From: Streptomyces sp. NBC_01233
GTDB taxonomy: Bacteria; Actinomycetota; Actinomycetes; Streptomycetales; Streptomycetaceae
DNA length: 64,000 nt
Assembly (NCBI RefSeq): GCF_035989305.1
Contig: NZ_CP108514.1
Location: 8,412,501-8,476,500, forward strand
Reading direction: 5' to 3'
The notes under the pieces were generated by a model. That model saw only the letters and a program-made list of their open reading frames with translations, did not search any database and was not told the origin of the DNA. Shown one piece after another: positions 35,281 to 43,487 of the stretch (within the stretch, counting starts at the first letter, position 1; each line of letters starts with the position of its first letter). Both the position numbers and the translations under genes were made by a program.

Positions 35281-35892
35281 TCAACTCCCCGCGCCCGCTC
35301 GACCCCAGTCCGGTCCGGCGGCCGCCCAGGCCCGGTCCAGACGTATGTACCGCCGATGCACGAGCCGCCGTACGACCAGCCGCCGGACCGTCTCGCCCAG
35401 CGCGGCCACCCCGATCGCTGCGGCCAGGCCGGCCATCCCCGCGTGGAAGGCGGCCGAGGACGGGTCGAGCGGCTGCCCGACGAGCCTGCCGTGCGCATCG
35501 GTCCATATCCGGAACCGGTCGCCGGCGCGAGGCGGTTCCTCCGCGGCCGGCACGGTGCCCTCGTGGCTGCTGCCGTCCGGCGCGGTCCACGAGGCCACGA
35601 TCTGCGTACGGTGCGGCGCGGTCCGCTGCGCCGACTGGTCGGCGGTCACGTCCGCCGCCGACTCCGGCGCCGGCCGGACCACCACGGCCGGAACGAGATG
35701 ACGCTCCTGCCGCTGCTCCTGCGCGGCCTGCTGCAGTGTGCCGTCCACCCGCAGGCCCGCGACCCATCCGACGGCCGGAGCCACCACGAGCACGCACACC
35801 AGCGCGGCGAACGCCACCCACGCCTCGAAGAGATCGGTCGGCCGGCGCAGCGGATTGCGCCGCCAACGCCACACACCCATTGCTGTCCGCAC
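35281..35892 (-). CDS. Rv1733c-type two-TM membrane protein
   Basis: 203 residues. WRWRRNPLRRPTDLFEAW N-terminus followed by a helix (about 25-47), an extracytoplasmic domain with ASWTAPDGSSHEGTV and GDRFRIWTDAHGRLV, and a second helix (about 150-170) ending in a basic tail. This is the layout of the actinobacterial Rv1733c family (dormancy-associated in mycobacteria, function unknown). GTG 35892 chosen because GGGGGAG lies seven bases upstream; ATG 35880 is the alternative. Confidence 0.84.
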   Translation of the reverse strand: MRTAMGVWRWRRNPLRRPTDLFEAWVAFAALVCVLVVAPAVGWVAGLRVDGTLQQAAQEQRQERHLVPAVVVRPAPESAADVTADQSAQRTAPHRTQIVASWTAPDGSSHEGTVPAAEEPPRAGDRFRIWTDAHGRLVGQPLDPSSAAFHAGMAGLAAAIGVAALGETVRRLVVRRLVHRRYIRLDRAWAAAGPDWGRAGAGS

Positions 35893-36111
35893 GGTCCGGC
35901 TCCCCCAACTTGTGCCAGTCTCCCTCTGCCCACGTGTCCTGACTGATCCAACGGCGCGGTCGTGCCTGTTGGTTCCAGCGTGGATGCGGAGCCCCCCGAA
36001 GGTGTCAATCCGGGTCGGCTGGTCAGTGCCGGGGCATCCGTGTCATCCGTGCCATGCGCACCCGTGTTGTCCCGGGCAGGGGCATCATTCGCGCTATTCA
36101 CATCATTTGCG

Positions 36112-36936
36112 TCATTCCAGGACGCGAACCTCGTCGCCGACGTGCACCGTGCCCAGCCGCACCGGCACGAGGAGCCGCCCGAACGCCAGCGACTTGCCGA
36201 TCCGCCGGTGCTTCCCCAGGGTCTTCAGGGGTTCCCTGCCCCGCTCCGCCGTCGCCTGGTCGGTGGTGGTGACGACGCACCGGCCGCACTCCCGTGCCCC
36301 GCGGAAGACGGCGTCGCCGATAGCGATGCGCCGCCAGCCGTCCTCGGCCCACGCCTCGGCACCGGATACCACCACATTGGGGCGGAAACGGTTCATGGGC
36401 AGCGGACCCTCCTCGGGATGGTCCCCCTGCGCGATCAGCGAGTTGAGCGCGTCCAGCGAGGCGAGGGTGGTGATCAGCAGCGGATAGCCGTCGGCCAGGC
36501 TCACCATCTCGCCGGGCAGTGCGTAGTCCGGATCCACGGGACGGCGTACGGACGGATCGTCCAGATGTACCAGCCGCACCGGCTCCTGCAGGTACGTGCT
36601 GAACCAGTCGGCCGCGGCGCTCGCCGCGACCACGGTCTCGACCTTCTTCCCGAACAGGACGACCGGCTCCAGCGGACCCGGCTCGGGCACCTCCACGACC
36701 AGCTCCGCCATGCCCGGCGCGGTCACCGCGATCCGGCCGCCGGCCATCGGACGGGCCGCCGCCAAGGTCAGCTGCGGATGGCGGCGTTGGGTGATGACCG
36801 TGCCCCCGGAGTCGACCAGCGCCCACCGCCGGTCTCCGGACAGACCCCAGGGCTCCACGGCCGCCTCGTCGGGAGCGGCCCCCGCTACCGATTTGACGGG
36901 ATGGACGTGGAGCGCCTGGACGTGCAATTTCGACAT
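36112..36936 (-). CDS. MOSC-domain molybdenum-cofactor protein
   Basis: 274 residues. N-terminal MOSC_N beta-barrel (VQALHVHPVKSVAG...DRRWALVDSGGTVITQRRHPQL) and C-terminal MOSC domain with the Mo-ligand cysteine in ARECGRCVVTT. The family includes YcbX and mARC, which reduce N-hydroxylated compounds. RFRPNVVVSG and FGRLLVPV also match. A separate electron-transfer partner would be needed since no ferredoxin domain is fused. ATG 36936. Confidence 0.92.
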   Translation of the reverse strand: MSKLHVQALHVHPVKSVAGAAPDEAAVEPWGLSGDRRWALVDSGGTVITQRRHPQLTLAAARPMAGGRIAVTAPGMAELVVEVPEPGPLEPVVLFGKKVETVVAASAAADWFSTYLQEPVRLVHLDDPSVRRPVDPDYALPGEMVSLADGYPLLITTLASLDALNSLIAQGDHPEEGPLPMNRFRPNVVVSGAEAWAEDGWRRIAIGDAVFRGARECGRCVVTTTDQATAERGREPLKTLGKHRRIGKSLAFGRLLVPVRLGTVHVGDEVRVLE

Positions 36937-36988
36937 GGGGGAATACTGCCAGCCCCCTCCGCCCTCCCGGCGCCGGTCAGCGGCCCGG

Positions 36989-37495
36989 TCAGTAACCACG
37001 CCCCTGGTACTGGCGGCCGTACGGGTCCTCGTACGAGGCCGCGGGCACCGGCGCGGGCACCTGCATCGGACGCGGCGCGGCCGGGCGCATCGCCTCGTAC
37101 CCGGTGGCCATGGCCGCCGGACGGGGCTGCTGCGGCTGGGGCTGCGGCACGTATCCGGTACGCGCCGGAACCGGCTGCTGCTGCGGGATGTACGGGGCGG
37201 GCGCGTGCTGCAGCGGCATCGGCTGCGGGGCGGCCTGCTGCTGGTACGGGTATCCGTAGGCCGGAGCCTGCTGTTGCTGGGGGGCCGGCGGCAGCGCGGG
37301 CAGCGCCGACGCCAGGGCCGGCAGGTACCCGCCGCTCGAATATCCGGCACTCGGAGACTCGTAGGCGGCCGGAACGCGGATCGGGGCGATCTGCGGGGTG
37401 CCGCGTTCGGCGACGAGGGAGTCGTAGATGGGGGTGTCCGGGAAGGAGGGCGCGGAGTAGTAACCGCCGCCATAAGTGGAGCGGGGGGAGGTCAT
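36989..37495 (-). CDS. Pro/Gln/Tyr-rich protein (DUF6643 type)
   Basis: 168 residues of low complexity: N-terminal STYGGGYYSAPSFPDTPIYDSLVAERG is well ordered and, as I recall, conserved across Streptomyces; the rest is PQQQ/PAP/YGYP repeats and should be disordered. No membrane helix or signal peptide. Function unknown. It is preceded by a 246-bp gap with a hairpin and a palindrome. Confidence 0.75.
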   Translation of the reverse strand: MTSPRSTYGGGYYSAPSFPDTPIYDSLVAERGTPQIAPIRVPAAYESPSAGYSSGGYLPALASALPALPPAPQQQQAPAYGYPYQQQAAPQPMPLQHAPAPYIPQQQPVPARTGYVPQPQPQQPRPAAMATGYEAMRPAAPRPMQVPAPVPAASYEDPYGRQYQGRGY

Positions 37496-37553
37496 GGGAC
37501 CTAAGTTAAGCCCACGACTTCACCGGGTCCATAGCGAGGTGCCGTCAACACCG

Positions 37554-37581
37554 CCCTGACCTGCATCTTCGCAGGTCAGGG
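37554..37581 (-). terminator. hairpin downstream of the glycosyltransferase gene
   Basis: CCCTGACCTGC / GCAGGTCAGGG, perfect 11-bp stem with a 6-nt loop, 160 bp beyond the stop of the minus-strand glycosyltransferase gene and 59 bp before the DUF6643 start. It could equally be a regulatory element in the DUF6643 leader. Confidence 0.5.
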
Positions 37582-37680
37582 CCTCACCTTTCACTTCACG
37601 TTCACGTGCACGATTCACCACTTCCGCCCCACCTTGTTCCTACTCGTACTCACCGGTTGGGTGTTGCACCGACTTCGCGC

Positions 37681-37693
37681 TGACGCAGCGTCA
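37681..37693. promoter_or_regulatory. TGACGC-A-GCGTCA palindrome
   Basis: Perfect 13-bp palindrome in the same intergenic region, close behind the glycosyltransferase stop codon. Candidate operator or short hairpin; no other support. Confidence 0.35.
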
Positions 37694-37741
37694 CAACGCG
37701 GTGACCTCGGATGACTCGCTTCCGGGCAGCAGTTCGTCGTT

Positions 37742-38920
37742 TCAGGCGTCGCTGGGACGGGCATAGGTACGCCCCTTCCAGGATGCACCGCGCCCCCGGT
37801 AGTGCTGAACGGCCGAGTCGATGGTCATCAGGAGGTACAGCAGGGCCGTGAGCGGAAGCAGTGGGGCGAGCGCGGCGGGCTGCCGGTAGTAGCGCAGCAT
37901 CGGCAGGTACGTGCCTGCCATCAGGAGCCAGGCGAGCCCCCCGGCCCAGGCGACGCCGGGGTGTCCGGTCGCGAGCCCCGTCAGGAGGGCGGCCGGGGGC
38001 ACGAGGTAGACGAGCACCAGCCCGGCGACCGTACCGGCCAGCAGGAGGGGCTGGTGGCGCAGTTGCGCGTAGGCGCTGCGCGAGACCATCCGCCACAGGT
38101 CGGCGAGCGCCGGGTACGGGCGCACGCTGTCCACCCGCTCCGCCAGTCCGAGCCAGATCCGGCCGCCGGAGCGGTGGACCGCGCGGGCGAGGGAGACGTC
38201 GTCGATGACCGCCTGGCGGATGGAGTCGGGGATCCCCGCCCGCACGGCGGCCTCGGTGCGCAGCAGCACGCAGCCTCCGGCGGCCGCCGCGGTCCGGGCG
38301 GAGGGCCGGTTGATCCGGCGGAAGGGGTACAGCTGGGCGAAGAAGTACACGAAGGCCGGTACGACGAGCCGTTCCCAGAAGCCCGCCACGCGCAGGCGGG
38401 CCATCTGGGAGACGAGGTCGAGGTCGGCTGAGGTCGCGGCGGCGACGAGCTCGCGCAGGCTGTCGGGCTCGTGCGCGATGTCGGCGTCGGTGAGGAGGAG
38501 GAACTCGGGCTCGGTGGCGTGCGCGGTGCGGGCCAGTGAGATGCCGTGGCGCAGCGCCCAGAGCTTGCCGGTCCAGCCGGGGGCGGGGTCGCCGGGGGAG
38601 GCCACGGTGAGCGGGAGCCCCGGCTGGCCGGCCGCGAGCCGGAGCGCGAGGCCGCCGGTGCCGTCGGTGCTGCCGTCGTCGACGAGGATCACCTCGGCCT
38701 CGCCGGGATAGTCCTGGGACAGGAGCGAGGGCAGGCTCAGGGGCAACACCTCGGCCTCGTCCCGGGCGGGGACGACGATCGCCACGGACGGCCAGCGGGT
38801 GGGGGCGGTGCGCGGGGGGAGGCGGACGTCGGTCCGCCAGAACATGCCCTGGGCGAACGTGAGCCAGAGCCAGGCGGCGAGGGATGCGTAGGCCGCGCAG
38901 GCGGCGGTGAAGAGGCCCAT
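37742..38920 (-). CDS. HpnB-like membrane glycosyltransferase family 2 protein
   Basis: 392 residues. One N-terminal helix, then a GT-A domain: VAIVVPARDEAEVLPLSL, ILVDDGSTDGTG, GWTGKLWAL, and the DxD-type LTDADIAHEPDSL; three or four membrane helices at the C-terminus (about 290-370). The GKLWA and ADIAHEPDSL motifs match hopene-associated glycosyltransferase HpnB. No squalene-hopene cyclase or other hopanoid gene is in the window, so involvement in hopanoid tailoring is only a possibility. ATG 38920. Confidence 0.85.
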   Translation of the reverse strand: MGLFTAACAAYASLAAWLWLTFAQGMFWRTDVRLPPRTAPTRWPSVAIVVPARDEAEVLPLSLPSLLSQDYPGEAEVILVDDGSTDGTGGLALRLAAGQPGLPLTVASPGDPAPGWTGKLWALRHGISLARTAHATEPEFLLLTDADIAHEPDSLRELVAAATSADLDLVSQMARLRVAGFWERLVVPAFVYFFAQLYPFRRINRPSARTAAAAGGCVLLRTEAAVRAGIPDSIRQAVIDDVSLARAVHRSGGRIWLGLAERVDSVRPYPALADLWRMVSRSAYAQLRHQPLLLAGTVAGLVLVYLVPPAALLTGLATGHPGVAWAGGLAWLLMAGTYLPMLRYYRQPAALAPLLPLTALLYLLMTIDSAVQHYRGRGASWKGRTYARPSDA

Positions 38921-39355
38921 GGCGGCAGTGTGCCGGGCCCCGGCGGGCGGGTCGCGCATCCGCCCGCGTCGGGTGCGGCGGCCCTCGCCGGGCGGGTGGG
39001 CGGGACACGGCCGGTGCCCCGTGGGCGCGTGCCCCGCGTGGCCTGCGGCCGGGCCGAGCCGGTCGGTCCCCGTGACCGGGCTGGTCGGGTGGCCCCGGCA
39101 GCCGGCAGCCGGCAGCCGGCAGCCGGCAGCCGGCAGCCGGTCGGGGGTGGCGGGGGGCAGGGTGGTCGGGGTGGTTGGGTTGCCGCCCGGGGCGGTCCCT
39201 GAAGCGGGATGCGCGGTTCCGGGACGGTCGCTGGGACCGGAGTGGCCGGGGTGGTGCCCGTGACCTCGGTGCCGGGTGGCCCCGTGCGCGGCGGTCGGGG
39301 GCGGGGTGTCGGTGGTGGCGGCCCGGGCGGGGTGGGGGTCGACTAAGGTGGCCCG
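38921..39355. other. 435-bp gene-free divergent intergenic region, repeat-rich
   Basis: No ORF here reads as protein. It contains six perfect copies of CGGCAGC (39096-39137) and a G-rich tract with GGGG runs (39141-39180, 39290-39330). The divergent promoters of the glycosyltransferase and racemase-like genes should lie here but no clear -10/-35 pair is seen. Confidence 0.6.
39096..39137. repeat. CGGCAGC x6 tandem repeat
   Basis: Six perfect 7-bp copies. The unit is not a multiple of three and the region is noncoding. Confidence 0.92.
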
Positions 39356-40147
39356 GTGAAGATCGCGCTCATGGACTCCGGAATCGGCCTCCTCGCGGCG
39401 GCCGCGGCGGTGCGCCGGCTGCGGCCGGACGCGGACCTGGTCCTGTCCTCGGACCCCGACGGCATGCCCTGGGGCCCGCGGACTCCCGCCGACCTCACCG
39501 AGCGGGCGCTCGCCGTCGCCCGGGCCGCCGCCGCGCTTCGCCCGGACGCGCTGATCGTGGCCTGCAACACCGCCACCGTGCACGCCCTGGACGCCCTGCG
39601 CGCGGAGCTGGAGCCCGTCATTCCGGTCGTCGGGACCGTACCGGCGATCAAGCCCGCCGCGGCCGCCGGCGGCCGCGTCGCGATCTGGGCCACCCCCGCC
39701 ACCACCGGCAGCGCCTACCAGCGCGGGCTGATCCGCGACTTCGCCGACGGGGTCCGCGTCACCGAGGTGCCCTGCCCCGGGCTCGCCGACGCCGTGGAGG
39801 CCGCCGACGACGCCGCCGTGGCGGACGCCGTGGCCGCGGCCGCCGCGCTGACCCCGGCCGACGTCACCGACGTGGTGCTCGGCTGCACGCACTACGAGCT
39901 GGTCGAGAGCGCCATCAGGGCCGCCCTCGCCGCGCGGACGGGGGGAGCCGAGCTGGTCTACCACGGCTCCGCCGAGGCCGTCGCCGTCCAGGCGCTGCGC
40001 CGCCTCGGTTCCCGGCCCGAGCCCGCTCTGCCCCGCACGGGCGCGCTGACCGTACTGCGCAGCGGGCGCGAGGGGTCCCTGCCGGCAGCCGCGCTCGAAT
40101 ACGCGGAGGGCCGGCTGCTGGCGGGCCAGGGCGCGCCCGTCGGCTGA
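39356..40147 (+). CDS. glutamate/aspartate racemase family protein (MurI-like)
   Basis: 263 residues. Two-cysteine racemase pattern: Asp7-Ser8 in MDSGIGL, Cys70 in VACNTATVHALD and Cys177 in LGCTHYELVES. MurI makes D-glutamate for peptidoglycan. This copy lacks the GG of the classical DSGVGGL motif and the usual Y-P-Y-G stretch (here MPWG), so it may be a paralogue or act on another substrate; genomes of this kind carry a canonical murI elsewhere. GTG start. It precedes the ABC-F gene by 144 bp. Confidence 0.8.
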   Translation: MKIALMDSGIGLLAAAAAVRRLRPDADLVLSSDPDGMPWGPRTPADLTERALAVARAAAALRPDALIVACNTATVHALDALRAELEPVIPVVGTVPAIKPAAAAGGRVAIWATPATTGSAYQRGLIRDFADGVRVTEVPCPGLADAVEAADDAAVADAVAAAAALTPADVTDVVLGCTHYELVESAIRAALAARTGGAELVYHGSAEAVAVQALRRLGSRPEPALPRTGALTVLRSGREGSLPAAALEYAEGRLLAGQGAPVG

Positions 40148-40173
40148 CAGCCGCTCGCTGACGAGAGACAACG

Positions 40174-40186
40174 AGACGAACCGTCT
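40174..40186. promoter_or_regulatory. ABC-F operator copy 1
   Basis: AGACGAACCGTCT palindrome-like site. Its exact reverse complement recurs at 40233-40245, centre-to-centre 59 bp, with the -10-like TATAAC (40221-40226) between them. Confidence 0.7.
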
Positions 40187-40220
40187 TGCGTAAGGTTCGA
40201 GCGTCGTCTACGGTTGCGGT

Positions 40221-40226
40221 TATAAC
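40221..40226 (+). promoter_or_regulatory. -10 element TATAAC of the ABC-F gene
   Basis: TATAAC in an AT-rich patch 66 bp before the start codon. A -35 is uncertain (TTCGAG at 40196-40201, 19-bp spacing). Transcription would begin at the edge of operator copy 2. Confidence 0.5.
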
Positions 40227-40232
40227 GAGACG

Positions 40233-40245
40233 AGACGGTTCGTCT
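40233..40245. promoter_or_regulatory. ABC-F operator copy 2
   Basis: AGACGGTTCGTCT, a 13-bp palindrome (AGACG-GTT-CGTCT) identical to the reverse complement of copy 1. Such sites typically bind TetR-family repressors. No TetR gene adjoins on this side; the TetR at 42810-43400 has its own, different operator. Confidence 0.7.
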
Positions 40246-40291
40246 TGCTCGACTTCTCTCAGCACTCCCGTCACTCGAAGGGGGATCGCCC

Positions 40292-41917
40292 TTGCGTGCT
40301 CCACTCGCCTCCACCCGGATCGTCCTGTCCGAGGTCACCAAGAGCTACGGCACCCGTGTCGTCCTGGACCGCGTGAGCTGTACGGTCCGGCCCGGCGAGC
40401 GGGTCGGAGTCGTCGGCGACAACGGCTCCGGCAAGTCCACCCTGCTCCGCCTCCTCGCGGGACGGGAACGGCCCGACCGCGGTGAGGTCACCGTCACCGC
40501 CCTCGGCGGTCTCGGGCACCTCGCGCAGACCCTCGACCTCCCGCCTTCCGCCCGCGTCGGCGAGGCGGTCGACCTCGCCCTCGCCGACCTGCGCGCCCTC
40601 GAACGCCGGATCCGCGCCGCCGAATCCCGCCTGCACCGGGCCGGGCCCGAGGAACTCGCCGCGTACGGGGACCTCCTCGCCGCCTACGAGGCCCGCGGCG
40701 GCCGCGACGTTGAACGCCGCGTCGCGACCACCCTGCGCCACCTCGGCGAACGCCACGCGCTCGACCCGGACCGCCGGCTCGGCACCCTCTCCGGCGGTCA
40801 GCGCTCCCGGCTCGCGCTCGCGGCGGCCCTCGCCGCCGAACCGGAGCTGCTGCTGCTCGACGAACCGACCAACGACCTCGACGACGAAGCGGTCGGCTGG
40901 CTGGAGGAGCACCTGCGCGCCCACCCCGGAACCGTCGTCGCCGTCACCCATGACCGGCTCTTCCTCGACCGCGTCACGACCGCCGTTCTGGAGGTGGACC
41001 AGGACCGCCGGACGGTCCGCCGCTACGGCAACGGCTACGCCGGGTTCCTGACCGCCCGCGCCGCCGAGCGCGCCCGCTGGGAGAGGGAGTACGAGGAGTG
41101 GCGCGAGGAGGTCCGCAGCGCCGAGCGGCTCGCCGACACCAACATCGGGCGCTTCGCCGCCATCCCCCGCAAGCTGCCCCGCGGCTTCAGCGGAGCCGGC
41201 GCCTTCCGGGCCCGCTCCCGGATCCACGGCGCCGCCGGCCGCATCCGTGCCGCCCGCGAACGCCTGCACCGGCTGACCGGGAACCCCGTTCCGCCGCCCC
41301 CGCAGCCGCTCGTCTTCACCGGCCGGTTCACCGAAGGTGCCGCAGGGGCGGTGGAGTTGGCCGGCGCGGCCGTGCCGGGACGGCTCGAACCCGTCTCGCT
41401 CACGCTCGCGCCGGGGGAGCGGCTCCTGCTGACCGGACCCAACGGGACCGGAAAATCAACTCTGTTGCACCTACTGGCCGGTGAACTGGAGCCCGCACAG
41501 GGCCTCGTACGGACGCCACCGCGCGTGGGACTCCTCCGGCAGGACGACCGATGGGCCCGCGAACTCCGCTCAGCCGTGCAGGTGTTCGGCGAGGAGTACA
41601 CCGACCAGGTCGCCCGGCACGGCCTGCTCGCCCCGGACGACCTCATCCGGCCGGTACGCCTCCTCTCGGCCGGCCAGCGCCGCAAGCTGGAGCTGGCCCG
41701 GCTGGTGGCCCGCCCGCTCGACCTGCTGCTCCTGGACGAGCCGACGAACCACCTGGCCCCGGCCGTGGTGGAGGAACTGGAGGCGGCCCTGGCCCGCTTC
41801 GGCGGGACCCTGGTCCTGGTCACGCACGACCGGAGGCTGCGCGCGGCCTTCCGGGGGCGCCGCCTGGAGCTTCAGCGGGAGCCGGCGACCAGCCGGCCGG
41901 CCGCCTCGAGGCACTGA
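40292..41917 (+). CDS. ABC-F ribosome-protection ATPase (antibiotic resistance type)
   Basis: 541 residues. Two ABC domains without membrane segments: Walker A GDNGSGKST (42-50) and GPNGTGKST (about 382-390), signatures LSGGQRS and LSAGQRRK, Walker B LLLLDEPTND and LLLLDEPTNH, and a basic linker between them (REYEEWREEVRSAERLADTNIGRFAAI). Actinomycete ABC-F proteins of this size (TlrC, OleB and relatives) bind the ribosomal E site and displace macrolides, lincosamides or streptogramins. The start is TTG 40292, with GAAGGGGGA upstream; no in-frame ATG or GTG fits, so translation may be weak. Twin operators suggest drug-inducible expression. Confidence 0.9.
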   Translation: MRAPLASTRIVLSEVTKSYGTRVVLDRVSCTVRPGERVGVVGDNGSGKSTLLRLLAGRERPDRGEVTVTALGGLGHLAQTLDLPPSARVGEAVDLALADLRALERRIRAAESRLHRAGPEELAAYGDLLAAYEARGGRDVERRVATTLRHLGERHALDPDRRLGTLSGGQRSRLALAAALAAEPELLLLDEPTNDLDDEAVGWLEEHLRAHPGTVVAVTHDRLFLDRVTTAVLEVDQDRRTVRRYGNGYAGFLTARAAERARWEREYEEWREEVRSAERLADTNIGRFAAIPRKLPRGFSGAGAFRARSRIHGAAGRIRAARERLHRLTGNPVPPPPQPLVFTGRFTEGAAGAVELAGAAVPGRLEPVSLTLAPGERLLLTGPNGTGKSTLLHLLAGELEPAQGLVRTPPRVGLLRQDDRWARELRSAVQVFGEEYTDQVARHGLLAPDDLIRPVRLLSAGQRRKLELARLVARPLDLLLLDEPTNHLAPAVVEELEAALARFGGTLVLVTHDRRLRAAFRGRRLELQREPATSRPAASRH

Positions 41918-42813
41918 GCCAGCGCCCGCAGGCCGTCCGCGTCCAGGACCCGTTCCCCGAACCCGGGCAGCGGCACGTGCAGGGCGGCCGTCCAGGCCTC
42001 CGGGACCTCCCCCTGTCCGTACCGGGCCCCGGCCAGGGTTCCCGTCACGGCGGCCACCGTGTCGGTGTCGCCGCCGAGGTCCACCGCCGCCCGTACGGCG
42101 TCAGCGAACCCGGTGGTGGTGCGCAGTGCCCACACCGCGGAGCCCAGGCAGGGCCACACCGCCCCGTTGAACTCGGTGGCCATCTCGGGGTGCCAGTCGG
42201 GGCCGAGTACGCGGCCGTAGCGCTCGCGGTGGTCCGGGTGCACCGCGGCGAGCGTCCCCGGGAGGGCGGCGAGCGGATCCGCCCCGTCCAAGGCGACGCG
42301 GACGAGCTCGTGCAAAACTGCCGTTCCCTCCCAGGCGGCCCGGTCGCCGTGCGTCAGCGCCGCGATCCGGCGCGCGGCGTCCATGGTCCGCTCCCGCCCG
42401 GCGCCGGCGAAGTACACCGCGGAGGTGGCGGCCCGCATGAGGGAACCGTTGCCCGCGGCACGGGTGTTGACCTGGAAGTGCAGGGCGGCCGCGAGGTTCC
42501 ACGGCTCGCCGTTCGTCAGCACGTCCTCCGTCTGGAGGCCGATGTCCTTGGGCTGTCCGGCCGACCACCGCTGGAACCGGGCGAAGACGTCCGGGAGTTC
42601 GAGGCCGCCCTGCTCCAGCAGGGACTCGCCGACCAGCACGGCCATCTGCGTGTCATCGGTCGCCTCGCCCGGATCCCACCCGCCGCCCCCGCACATCTCC
42701 TCCCCGCGCGCGGTCAGTTGACCCGCCGGGCCGAACTCGTACGGCGCGCCGAGCGCGTCGCCCGCCGCCGAGCCCAGGACGGCCCCCACGGCGCGGTCGA
42801 GGCGAGTGGTCAC
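41872..42813 (-). CDS. ADP-ribosylglycohydrolase family protein
   Basis: 313 residues. ARH fold with Mg-binding motifs: GSAAGDALGAPYEFG, EATDDTQMAVLVGESLL (DDTQ), NGSLMRAA, and the C-terminal DLGGDTDTVAAVTG. ARH enzymes remove ADP-ribose from arginine or serine, or degrade O-acetyl-ADP-ribose. The GTG start overlaps the TetR stop (GTGA) and has GAGGAG in the TetR end, so it is translationally coupled. The 3' end overlaps the ABC-F gene end by 46 bp, convergent. Co-regulated with the flavin monooxygenase through the shared operator (inference). Confidence 0.92.
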   Translation of the reverse strand: MTTRLDRAVGAVLGSAAGDALGAPYEFGPAGQLTARGEEMCGGGGWDPGEATDDTQMAVLVGESLLEQGGLELPDVFARFQRWSAGQPKDIGLQTEDVLTNGEPWNLAAALHFQVNTRAAGNGSLMRAATSAVYFAGAGRERTMDAARRIAALTHGDRAAWEGTAVLHELVRVALDGADPLAALPGTLAAVHPDHRERYGRVLGPDWHPEMATEFNGAVWPCLGSAVWALRTTTGFADAVRAAVDLGGDTDTVAAVTGTLAGARYGQGEVPEAWTAALHVPLPGFGERVLDADGLRALAQCLEAAGRLVAGSR

Positions 42814-43400
42814 GACATCTCCTCGGGGCATACGGCGGCCAGCAGGGCGCGGGCGAAACGGTCGAGGTCGTCCAGGCCGGCCGCCGCCAGGGTGGCGGGA
42901 GCGCCGGACAGCAGGTGGGGGATGGCGCCGTGCAGCGCGAGGGTGAGCGCGCGGGCCCGCTCCGGCCCGGCCGGCAGCCCCGCCCCGCGCAACAGGTGCG
43001 CGTGCGCGGCGAAGTCCGCCGCGGCGATCGGGTCCAGCAGCCCGGCCAGCCACGGCCGTCGCGTCCCCTCGCTCTGGAGCTCTAGGTACGCGAGGACGCG
43101 CGGCCGGCCCGGCCCGGCGACATCCCGCAGCAGCCCGGCGAGCAGTGCCGCGAGCTGCTGCGCGTCGGCCGGCCCCGGCCCGGGCCCGGCCAGGGATGCG
43201 GCCAGCGCCCGGTACTGCTCCACGCAGCGTTCGGCGACGGCCCGCAGCAGGGCGTCCCGGGTCGGGAAGTAGTTCTTGGCCGTGCCCGTGGGCACGGCGG
43301 CGGCCGCGTCGACGGCCCGGTGCGTCAGCCCGCGCCCGCCCGCTTCGGCCAGTACGGCGACGGCCGCGTCCCGCAGCCGGTCCCTCCGGTCCTGATTCAC
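42810..43400 (-). CDS. TetR-family transcriptional regulator
   Basis: 196 residues. HTH in VLAEAGGRGLTHRAVDAAAAVPTGTAKNYFPTRDALLRAV (about 16-55) and a short helical ligand domain. GTG start 43400, 14 bp from a long palindrome it presumably binds. First gene of an operon with the ADP-ribosylglycohydrolase; divergent from the FAD monooxygenase. Ligand probably a substrate of the monooxygenase (inference). Confidence 0.92.
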   Translation of the reverse strand: MNQDRRDRLRDAAVAVLAEAGGRGLTHRAVDAAAAVPTGTAKNYFPTRDALLRAVAERCVEQYRALAASLAGPGPGPADAQQLAALLAGLLRDVAGPGRPRVLAYLELQSEGTRRPWLAGLLDPIAAADFAAHAHLLRGAGLPAGPERARALTLALHGAIPHLLSGAPATLAAAGLDDLDRFARALLAAVCPEEMS

Positions 43401-43413
43401 GTTGCCACCCTAA

Positions 43414-43453
43414 CTACATCCGTGGTACCACAGATGTAGTACCACGGATGTGG
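43414..43453. promoter_or_regulatory. tripartite TetR operator
   Basis: 26-bp palindrome 43414-43439: outer arms CTACATC / GATGTAG around GTGGTACCAC, with a single mismatched pair. A third half-site, CCACGGATGTGG (43442-43453), continues in direct repeat at 14-bp spacing (TACCACRGATGTRG at 43426 and 43440). Sits between the divergent TetR and monooxygenase starts. Confidence 0.8.
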
Positions 43454-43487
43454 TGGTCGGCCGGGGACGCAGGTGAGGGGACGCGCC

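Noticed and set aside
37500..37741. Structured intergenic DNA considered as a small RNA or riboswitch
   Set aside because: It contains one hairpin and one palindrome but no match to a riboswitch core that I know; annotated only as hairpin and palindrome.
39096..39137. Tandem repeats considered as a CRISPR array
   Set aside because: 7-bp direct repeats without spacers. No repeat-spacer pattern or cas gene anywhere in the window.
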